The position numbers and the translations under genes are program-made. From Oscarella lobularis (lineage: Eukaryota > Porifera > Homoscleromorpha > Homosclerophorida > Oscarellidae), in NCBI RefSeq assembly GCF_947507565.1, contig NC_089177.1, positions 1,300,648-1,364,647 of the forward strand: a DNA stretch of 64,000 bases, given 5' to 3'. The notes beneath the pieces were generated by a model. It worked only from the letters and a program-made list of their open reading frames with translations. It was not told the origin of the DNA and did not search any database. Numbering within the stretch: the first letter of the stretch is position 1; each line of letters opens with the position of its first letter. Below are positions 1 to 11,600 of this stretch, piece by piece.

Positions 1-2681
1 TTGACGTCTACGATCTTCGCAGTGAAGCTCACTGTCTTGAACAGTCCACCTTTATCTGTTACTCGAACGATGATGCTATGCTGCGCATTTGCTTCAAAGT
101 CGAGGACGCTATTCACGGTGACCTGAGCAATGCACACCGATTTTGCACCCTACAATGCACAATTTAGAGCAGGTTACGAAAACTCTCAGATACGAAATTC
201 GTACGGAAATCGATTTTGCCGAGCTACATGTTACTGATTTTCCTGTCGCCACTTTAAATCTGCCTCCGGCGTCGTCGTCGAGCGAGAATATTAACGTTTG
301 TCCAGCATCTGCGTCGTGCGCTTCCACGATGCCAACTACAGTGCCAATCGCCGAGTTTTCGTTCACTTTGGGAACGTCATCGACGAAACGCAGCTGACCG
401 CCGGTATCCTTAAAAATCACAGTCACGGGAGCTTCGTTCACGTTAAGAACTTCAATAACGAATTTCTTGTTCATCTAATGAAAAGATCTTTACTCCCAAA
501 AAACGGCAGTCAGACTATACTCACCGATTTTGCCCCATCTGTGACTTCCACTTTGATAACGTGCGACACTTTCGTCTCGTAATTCGTCGACTTCGCTTTC
601 AGAAGCTGATTACCTTTCAATGTAAATTGCCCATTATCGTCGTCGAGTAGTTTATAGGTAAGAGTGTCTCCAGCGTCTTCGTCCGTAGCAGTAAACGTTC
701 CTACTAAAGTCCCTGCCGGTTTATTCTCATACACTCGGAAGGCGTCGATTTCGAGGTTCCTCGGCTGATCGTTTTGGTCCGTAACAAAAATGGTCAGAGG
801 GAAGTCTTGACTCATCGCCGGGCTCCCGCTATCCGTCACACGAACGATAATCGTGTGCGATTTAGCCGATTCGTAGTTGAGTTTGCAATCGGATCCTCCG
901 TAGGCATGACACCGGGTATTTGAAACGGCGACCTTCACCAACCCGTTGACTATCATGAACCGATCGTCCGCCGCATCAATGAGGGTGAATGTCAACTTTT
1001 GAGCGTTGTCCGGATCCGTTCCACGAAGAAAGCCGACAACTGTGCCCTTGGCGCTGTTCTCCGGTACTTTGTTTCCCTTCAAGCTGGCAGCACTGGGAGC
1101 CTCGTTCACGTCTTTGACATAAACGGTCAGTCTTCTTTCAACAAATAGAGACCCAGAATCGGTTGACCGAATCACGACAGTGTACTGAGATTGGCGCTCG
1201 TAATCCAAATTGGCGTTGGGTGACGTCATGAGATTCGCTCCCTGGATGACAAATAGCCCGCCAGCCGAATTCGTCAACGAGTAAGTGTGTTTGTCTGCCG
1301 AATCGCTATCTGACGTCGTGAAACTTGCCACGATCGCATTGTTTAGATTCTCGTCGACGGATCCGCCGACGACAGCAATACTTTGAGGAGGTTCGTTGAC
1401 GTCGACGACGGCAACGCTGAAACGACGAGCGACGAATAATCCTTTGGAATCCGTTGAACGAATCGTGATGTAATGCTGGGATTGGGTCTCGTAGTCGAGA
1501 AGGCCGCTAACAAGAAGCGCTGCCGAACATTTCGTCTTCGCGGACTGAAAAAAGAACGATAAAAAATTATTTAGAAAATCATTTCTGCTTACCGGTACAT
1601 CTGTGACTGCCTTGCAGGTTACAGGTCCTAATGCGAATCGGCCATTTGCATCGCCGTCCAGACGAAAGCTCAACGACTCCTTTTCGTCGCGGTCATATGC
1701 GATAGTCGTTCCGACGACCGTTCCCTTTGAAGAATTCTCTTGAACTCTGGGCTGGTCGTCGAGAAATGACAATTGCCCTGTCTCATCGGTTATAGCGATC
1801 TTGATTGGAGGCTCGTTTACGTTCAGAACCTCGATTGTAAACACTTTCACCACCTAAGAGAAATGTCAAAAATTCCAGTGACAGCGAGGAGACAAACATG
1901 TGATAAAGCGTACCTTCATTGACGGATTGCCATTGTCTCGTGCCTCGACGGTCACAGAATGACTTTTCGCCGTCTCGTAATTGGCCGCCGATGCCTTTTG
2001 AAGTTCATTTCCAACAATCTTAAACATGCCATTATCATCGTCTAATAGAGTGAACGACAGCTTCTGCGATGCATCTTCGTCTCTCGCGGTCAACGTTCCT
2101 ACTCGCGTTCCCACCGGCTCGTTTTCGTGAACGTCGTTGCTCGATAAATCGAGCGCTCTCGGCTTATCGTTCGCATCGGTGACTTTGATCGTCAGTGTCA
2201 CGTCGATTGAAAGTGCCGGCGAACCGCTGTCCGTCACTCGTACTTTGATTGTGTGCTGCTGTGCCGTTTCGTAGTTCAGAAGACATTCAACGCCGCCCAA
2301 CGCCAAACACTTCACATTCGACGCCGCCACTTTCAAAACTGCTCCATCCAATCGGAATCGACCCGAGACGTCGTCAAGTAGAGTATAAGTAAACGTCTGC
2401 GAGTTATCGGGATCGACAGTCGACAGTGTCCCAATCACCATATTCATTGGACTATTCTCTACGACGACGTTCTTATTCAAGCTAACTGACGTCGGTCTCT
2501 CGTTCACGTCTAAGACCTTGATAGTGAACGACTTTGTCGTTGACAGAGAAGGCGATCCGCTGTCAGTCGATTTCACAGTAATAGTGTGTTTAGTGGCTAT
2601 CTCGTAGTTGAGATTGGCTGATGACGACACTTTCACTTTGTCACCGTCCAAAACGAATCGACCTCCGGCATCGTTGATCAA
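1..2681 (-). repeat. Cadherin higher-order repeat, copy 1 (partial)
   Basis: This is the leftmost copy of the ~2.85-kb cadherin unit and is cut by the window edge. It is the closest relative of the block at 2682-5538; for example the ENKPAGTLVGTFTATDEDAG strand near 700 recurs almost unchanged near 3580. The series of units probably continues outside the window. Confidence 0.78.
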
Positions 2682-5600
2682 TGAGTACTTGTACGTTTGA
2701 GCGGTATCATCGTCTACTGTACGTAGTTTTCCGACTAAGGCGCCATTCTTGCTTTCAACGACAGCTGGAGAGATGCCGCCGAGAAAAACGATGTTCTAAA
2801 CGGAATGAGATGCACGTTCAAAGGTATAGGATCATTGAAAGCGGTCAGTACCGTTGGCTGTTCATTGACGTCTATGATCTTCACAGTAAAACTCACTGTC
2901 TTGAACAGTCCACCTTTGTCCGTTGCTCGAACGATGATGCTGTGCTGCGCATTCGCTTCGAAGTCGAGCACGCTATTCACGGTGACCTGAGCAATGCACA
3001 CCGTTTTGACACCCTACACACGATCCTTATTTAACCAAAGAAAGCAGTTCTGCTCCCACATTCTTACGGAAATTGATTTCGTCGCAGTACACGTTACCGA
3101 TTTTCCCGTTGCCACTTTAAATCTTCCCCCGGCGTCGTCGTCGAGTGAGAATGTCAACGTTTGTCCAGCATCTGCGTCGTGCGCCTCCACGATGCCAACT
3201 ACAGTGCCAATCGCCGAGCCTTCGTTCACTTCGGGAGCGCCATCGACGAAACTCCGTTGACCGCCGGTGTCTCTAAAACTCACAGTCACGGGAGGTTCGT
3301 TCACGTTTAGAACTTCAATGACGAATTTCTTGTTTGTCTGATTAGGAAAAAGTTACTTTCAAAGAACAGTTGTCATGCATTTGAACTCACCGATTTTGCG
3401 CCATCTGTGACTTCCACTTTGATAACGTGCGACACTTTCGTTTCGTAATTTGTCGACTTCGCTTTCAGAAGCTGATTACCTTTCAATGTAAATTGCCCAT
3501 TATCGTCGTCGAGTAGTTTATAGGTAAGAGTGTCTCCAGCGTCTTCGTCTGTAGCAGTAAACGTTCCTACTAAAGCCCCTGCCGGTTTATTCTCATGGAC
3601 CCGAAACGTGTCAATTTCAAGGTTCCTCGGCTGATCGTTTTGGTTCGTAACGAAAACGGTGAGAACAAAGTCTCGACTCATCGCCGGACTCCCGCTATCC
3701 GTCGCACGAACGACAATCTTGTGCGATTTATCCGATTCGTAGTTGAGTTTGCAGTCGGATCCCCCGTAAGCAAGACAGCGAGTATTCGAAACGGCGACCT
3801 TTACCAGCCCGTTCACAATCATAAATCGATCGTCCGCCGCATCGACGAGGGTGAATGTCAACTTTTGACCGCTGTCCGGATCCGTTCCACGAAGTGCGCC
3901 GACAACTGTGCCCTTGGCGCTGTTCTCCGGCACTTTGTTTCCCGTCAGGGTGACGACACTAGGAGCTTCGTTCACATCTCTGACGTAGACTGTTAATTTC
4001 CTCTCAACGAACAGAGAGCCAGTATCGGTTGACCGAACCACGATAGTATACTGAGATTGACGCTCGTAGTCCAAATTGGCGTTGGGCGACGTCATGAGAT
4101 TCGCTCCCTGGATGACAAATAGCCCGCCAGCCGAATTCGTCAACGAGTACGTGTGTTTGTCCGCCGGATCTCTGTCCGACGTCGTGAAACTTGCCACGAT
4201 CGCGTTGTTTAGATTCTCGTTGATTGATCCGCCGACGACGGCGATACTTTGAGGAGGTTCGTTGACGTCGACGACGGCGATACTGAAACGACGAGCGACG
4301 AATAATCCTTTGGAATCCGTCGAACGAATCGTGATGTAATGTTGGGATTGGGTCTCGTAGTCGAGAAGGCCACTAACAAGAAGAGCTGCTGAACATTTCG
4401 TCTTCGCGGACTGAAAAAGAAGGATAAGCGTTTAGATACTTAGAAAGTCATTTCTGCTTACCAGTACATTTGCGACAGCGTTGCAGGTTACCGGTCCTAA
4501 TGCGAATCGGCCTTTCGCACTGTCGTCCAGGCGAAAACTCAACGACTCCTTTTCGTCGCGGTCATATGCGATTGCCGTTCCGACAACCGTCCCTTTTGCG
4601 GAATTCTCTTCAACTCTGGGCTGGTCGTCGGAAAATGACAATTGCCCTTTCTCATCTGTGATATTGATTTTGATTGGAGGCTCGTTTACGTTCAGAACCT
4701 CGATAGTAAACACTTTCACTACCTAAGAGATAAAAATCACAATCAGTAGATACAGATAAGAAAAGCCTACTTTCATCGACGGTTTCCCATTGTCGCGTGC
4801 CTCAATGGTCACAGAATGACTCTTTGCCGTCTCGTAGTTGGCCGACAAAGCTTTTTGAAGTTCATTTCCAACGATTTTAAACATACCATTGTCGTCGTCT
4901 AATAGAATGAACGACAGCTTCTGCGACGAATCCTCGTCTATCGCTGTCAACGTTCCTATTCTCTTTCCCGCCGGCTGGTTTTCGTAAACGTCGTTGTTTG
5001 ATAAACTGAGCGCTCTCGGTCTATCGTTCGCATCGGTGACTTTGATCGTCAATGTCACGTCTATTGAAAGTGCCGGCGAACCGCTGTCCGTCACTCGTAC
5101 TTTGATCGTGTGCTGCTGTGCCGTTTCGTAGTTCAGAAGACATTCACTGCCGCCCAACGCCAAACACTTCACATTCGACGCGGCTACTTTCAAAACGGCT
5201 CCATCCAATCGGAATCGACCCGAGTCACCGTCAAGTAGAGTGTAAGTAAACGTCTGTGAGTTATCCGGATCGACAGTCGACAGTGTCCCAATCATCGTAT
5301 TCATGGGACTATTCTCTACGACGACGTTCCTATCCAAACGAACTGACGTCGGTCGCTCGTTCACGTCTAAAACTTTGATGGAGAACGACTTTGTCGTCGA
5401 CAGAGAAGGTGATCCGCTGTCAGTCGATTTCACAGTAATAGTGTATTTAGTGGCTATCTCGTAATCAAGATTGGCTGATGACGACACTTTCACCTTGTTA
5501 CCGTCCAAAACGAATCGACCTCCGGCATCGTCGATCAATGCGTACTTATGCGTTTGAGCGGCATCTACGTCTACCGTAAGCAGCTGTCCAACAAAAGCGC

Positions 5601-8600
5601 CGTTCGTGTTTTCGACGACAGCTGGAGAGATGCCACCGGCAAAGATAATGTTCTAAAATTCAAAATGAGATGAGCGGTCATACCATCTGGTAAGCAGTGG
5701 TTACCGTTGGCTGTTCATTAACGTCTACGACCTTCACAGTGAAACGCTTCGTCTTGAACAATCCACCTTTGTCTGTTGCCCGAACAATGATGCTGTGCTG
5801 AGCATTTGCTTCGTAATTGAGCGCTTTACTCACGGTCACCTGTGTTACGCATATCGTCTTGACACCCTAAATATAGCGTCGTTTAAATCATAGAAAATTT
5901 TCTGCTGCCACCTTACCGATATCGATTTGGTCGAGCTACACGTCACCGACTTTCCCGCTTTAAATCGTCCTCCAGCGTCGTCGTCGAGCGAGATGGTTAG
6001 CGATTGCCCTGCATCTTCGTCGTGTGCCTCCAAGACGCCAACTACGGTGCCTATCGCCGAATTCTCATTCACTTTGAGAACGTTGTTTTTGAGGATGATA
6101 GTTACAGGTGGTTCGTTTACGTTCAGAACCTCGATAACGAATATTCTGTTCATCTACAGATAACAATTCCTATATTGACAACTACGCTGTTTTGATTGGA
6201 GGATAAAACTCACCGATTTTGCTGGTTTCCCGCTATCTTTTACCTCTACTTCGACTGTGTGCAATACTTTCGTTTCATAATCAGTTGATTTGGCCTTTAA
6301 GAGTCGATTCCCTCTCAACAGAAATTGCCCATTATCGTCGTCGAGTAGTTTATAGATGAGAGTGTCTCCGGTGTCTTCGTCCGTAGCGGTAAGCGTTCCC
6401 ACTAACGTACCCGCCGGCTTGTTCTCATACACTTGGAACGTGTCGATTTCGAGATTTCGTGGCTGATCGTTCGAGTTCGTCACGAAAACGGTAAGGGAAA
6501 AGTTGCGACTCATCGCCGGACTCCCGTTATCCGTCGCACGAACAACAATCGTGTGCGTTTTCGCCGATTCGTAGTTGAGCTTGCAGTCGGATCCGCCATA
6601 GGCGAGACAGCGGGAATTCGAAACAGCGACCTTAACCAACCCGTTCTCTATCTTAAAGCGACCGTTTGCTGTATCCACAATGGCGAACGTCATCGTCTGT
6701 CCTCTGTCCGGATCCGTTCCAGAGAGTACGCCAACAGTCGTACCACTCGGGCTATTCTCCGCCACTTGATTGCCTGTCAGCTTTGCAGCAGTCGGCATTT
6801 CATTCACGTCTCTCACGTACACCGTGATTTTCTTATCAACGTACAGAGAACCAGAATCGGTTGACCTTACCACAACTGTGTATTGAGATTGGACTTCGTA
6901 GTCCAAATTGGCATTCGGTGCCGTCATCAGATTTGCCCCATTGATGAAGAATCGTCCACCTGCTGAATTTGTTAACGTGTACGTGTGTTTGTCTGCCGGA
7001 TCGTCGTCTTTGGTCGTAAAACTTGCGACCACGACATTGTTCTGCATTTCGGCGACTGTTCCGCCAGTGACCGAGATACTTTGAGGGGGGTCGTTGACGT
7101 CGGCGATGACGACAGTGAAACGACGAGCGATGAACAATCCTTTCGAATCCGTGGAACGAACCGTGATGGAGCGCTGCTTGCTTCCGTTGAGAGACCCTTT
7201 GACTTTGAGCGTCGTCGAGCACATCGAACGTACGCCCTAGGAGAAAGATCAGCACGTGCCAATTAGAAATAATAAATGAAGGATTTTCTTACCGGTTTGC
7301 TAGTCACGCGCTGACACGTCATCGTTCCAAGTGAAAAGCGCTTTCCCGAGTCATCGTCCAAACGGAGCGTCAAACCCTCGCCGTTGTCCGGATCAAAGCT
7401 GACGACTCGGCCTACGTTCGTACCAATAGGCGAATTTTCGTTGACACGAGGTTTGTCCTGGTTGAATGAAAGCTGCCCGTTTTCATCCGTAACGCTAATG
7501 CTGAGAGGAGTCTCGTTCACGTCGAGAATTTCTATGGTAAAATTCTCCGAAATCTAGAAAATACAGATTCCACAAGGGTGGCCCAGCAGAGGAACGACGG
7601 ACAGATACACAAGCACTGAGCTTACCGATAGCGAAGGGCGGCCGTTGTCTTTTGCCCGAACAGTCACCTTGTACGCTTGGGCTATCTCGTAGTTGGGCAC
7701 CTTTGCCACAAGCAGTCGATTTCCGACAATTTTAAACATCCCGCCGCCGTTATTCGTCAACGTGAACGTAATCGTGTCGCCGTCCTCGTCGCTCGCCGAA
7801 AAAAGTCCTACAACCGTTCCAGCGGCACTATTCTCTTTCACTTTATTGTAACTCAATCGGAGACTTCGCGGTTTATCGTTGACGTCAGTCAAGACGATCT
7901 TGATCGTGTAGTCGACAGATAGCGCCGGCGAACCATTATCCGTCGCCCGTACGATGACGCTGTATTCCTTCTTCGCTTCGAAATTCAAAAGGCAATCGTT
8001 TCCACCGTTAGCCAAGCAGCGGACATTCGACGCCGCGACTTTGACGACGTCGCCGTCCAAACGAAACCTCCCGTTGGCACTGTCGAGAAGCGTGTATGTA
8101 AATGTCTGACGAATCTTCCTCGAATTATCGGGATCTTTGGTCGAGAGCCTTCCTATCACCGTACCGGCACCCTTATTCTCCGGAACGCGATTGTTTCCTA
8201 GACTAACGAGAGTCGGCTTCTCGTTGACATCGACTACTTTAATGACGAAATCTTTCGCTATCGACTTTGCCGGCGATCCGTTGTCGGTCGAAGTCACCGT
8301 AATCTTGTACTGGGTCGCCGTTTCGTAGTCCAAATTAGCCGACGAAGAGACGCGAATTTCGCTTCCGACGACCACGAAGCGACCTCCGGCGTCGTTCGTT
8401 AGGAAATACTTGTGCGACTGCGACGCGTCGTCGTCGATCGTGACGAGATTCCCCACGACGGCGCCGTTCTTTTGCTCTTGGACTTCCGACGACGATAGTG
8501 TTATATCCTGATAGAGAACTTGCAATGAAAGCGCGAGACGTTAGACGATTTTTTGGCTCACCGTGGGAGGGTCGTTCGTGTCGACGACTTCTATTCTGAA

Positions 8601-11600
8601 GCGTTCGGTTTTGGCGTGTTTGTTCTGGTCTGTTGCGCGAACTATGATATTGCGATACTTTCCGTTTTCGTGGTTCAGAGTTTTTTCGGCGAGAATTTTC
8701 GCTGAACACACCATAAACCCACCCTGAGAGAAGAAGACTCTCGTCTGCTACGTACGGGCAAATGTTTTTACGCGTGTTCTTACCGATCTCGCGCACGAGC
8801 TTGGCGCTGCTATGCTGAATCGACCTCCGGCACTGTCGTCCAAAGACAGCGTCAGTGTCCCCGGATCCGGATCTTTCGCTTCCACTGTTCCAACGACGGT
8901 TTTCAGAGAACTTCTCTCATTCACTCGTGGAGAATTGACGACGAAAGAAAGCTGGCCGCTCGTATCTTTGAATACGATTGACACGGGCGGTTCCGGTCCA
9001 TCCAATACTTCGATCGTAAACTTGGCCGTCGTCTAAAAAACCTCCATTGACGTAAAACTACTCTGTGGAAAAACTTCAACTCACCGATTTTTTTGGCGAT
9101 CCGCTGTCCGTCACTTTGACCGTAACACTGTGAAATTTCTTCGTCTCGAAGTCCAGCAACTTGGCCTTGACCAGCTGCGCTCCCTTCAACGTAAATCGTC
9201 CGCCGTCGCTATTCGTCAACTGATAGGAAAAAATCTGCCCCGCGTCTTCGTCCGAAGCGCTCAGCGTCCCAATCACCGTCCCAATCGCCGCTTTCTCATT
9301 CACTTTATATTTATCAATAACGAGATTGCGCGGTTGATCGTTCGCGTCCGTCAAGTAGACTGTTAACGTCGTGTCGCGACTCAATGCCGGACTCCCGTTA
9401 TCCGTCGCGCGTACGACGATCTTATAAGATCGCGCCGTCTCGTAGTTCAGCTTGCATTCAGACCCGCCCATGGCGAGACAACGCGCATTCGAGATTGCTA
9501 CTTGAAGGTCGTTATTGACGATGCGGAATCTTCCACCGGCACTGTTGATCAGCGTTAACGTCACTCGCTGACGCGACGACACCTCGTTGTCCGGATCGCT
9601 GACGGAAAGCGTCCCGACTTTCGTTCCCTGGGGACTATTTTCCGCCAAGGTCGACGACGGCAGCGCGACGACGCCGGGCGTCTCGTTTTCATCTGTCACG
9701 CGAATGACGAAGCTTCTCTCGATCGATCGCGAGCCCGAGTCGGTCGATTGGACGACGATCGTGTACTGCGAACCGGTTTCGTGATTCAAGTTCGCGTTCG
9801 AAGCGGTCTTGAGCGTTGCGCCGACGAGAACGAATCGTCCTCCGGCCGAATTTCGCAGCTTGTACGTGTGCGAATCGCCGCTGTCGTCGTCGGTCGTTTG
9901 AAAAGTGCCGACAGTTGCGCCGTTTTGGTTCTCGACGACGGCGCTGTTCGATAGGGAAATGCCTCGAGGGGGGTCGTTGACGTCGACGATGCGGATGGTA
10001 TAGGTGGCCGTCTTGAAAAGATTGTGGCTGTCCGTCGCTCGTACGACGATTGCGTGAGAAGTGCTCGTCTCGTAATCCAGCGCCCCGCTGACGACTAGAG
10101 GAACCGTGCACATCGTTTTCCAACCCTGTGCAGAAAAGAGAAATGCATGCATATAGTGTCCACGTACACACATGCTATTCCAGAGACTCCTACTTTGTCT
10201 AACATCTCTCTTTCTGTGGCCCTCCGGTCAAAATCTAGCTATAGCCTCCCAAGGACTAGCACGGCTAATTTCGTACGAGGACGCGGGGCACCAGACGTGT
10301 TAAGGGACTGATAAAACGCAACTACGCTTTTCCAAGTACAAAAAGCGCTGCACTATCTCTCTAATTTCTCTATCGTAAAAAAATTGCTCTCGCAAGAGGA
10401 AATAAACTTACATTGACGTTGACTGGAGTGCACGAAGCCCCTTTCGTCTTCGCCGAAAATCTTCCGCCAGCCGAGTTGTCAAGGCCCCAAACGAGCTTCG
10501 CCCCGGCGTCTGGATCGTAAGCGACCAACGTTCCGACGCCAGTCCCTCTGGCCAAATTCTCGTCGCAAATCGGAGTATTATTCGCAAATACCTTCTTTCC
10601 GCCCGACGACGTAAAGACGATGCTCGCCGGCGGCTCGGGATCATTCAATATCTCAATTGTGAAGCGTTTCGACGCCGTCATCGCTGGCTTGCAGCTGTCT
10701 TTTACTTGAACGACAATCACGTATCTCGTCGTCGTTTCGTAGTCGATTAGACCTGACGATCCTCTCACGACTACGTTCTTGTTTCGAATTGCGAATCGGT
10801 CGCCAGCACTGTCTGTGATAGTGTAGGTCAGTTGACCACCATCTTCGTCTGAAGCGGACAGTGTTCCTATTTTCGTGTTTACCGGCGCGTTTTCCTTCAG
10901 TTTGTAGCCCGAAAGAGCGAGATTTGTAGGCCTGTCGCACATGTCCCGCACGTAGATCGTAAACGACTTGTCGACGTATTTCGGCGGCGATCCGTTGTCC
11001 GAACTGCGGACTACAATCGTATGCGTCCTCTTCGTTTCGTAGTTGAAATTCGCAATGGCGACGACAAGTTGCTTTCCTAGAATTAGAAACCGGCCTCCTG
11101 CGCTGTTGAGCAGTTTGAGTGCGTGCGATTGCCCTATGTCTGGATCAATGGTGGTAAAGGAGCCGATGACTGTGCCAATTCCACTGTTTTCCTTCACATT
11201 GCTATTGGATAGCTAGATAAAATACAGAAAATATTATTGCCTTGTAAAAAAAATCGAAATAGCCCCCCATTAATGTGTACGAAAGCGGCTTACTGATATA
11301 GAAGTTGGAGCCTCATTTACATTCACTATTTCGATAGTGATCGAAGCTGACACAGACAGACCACCTGGGTCAGTGCTGCGCACTTTTATAGTGTACCTGC
11401 ATGCAAAGAGCAATGAACGACGAATAGAAAGGTACCTCCATTAAAAGACTCGCCTGGATAAAGATTCGTAGTTGGGACTAAAGTTGATGATGAGCGAGTT
11501 TTTGTTTAAACTAAATAAACGCCCGGGGTTGCTCACGAAGCTGTACGAATGAACATCGTTGGAGTTCGGATCTGACGTAGTGAACACGCCGACTACCCTT

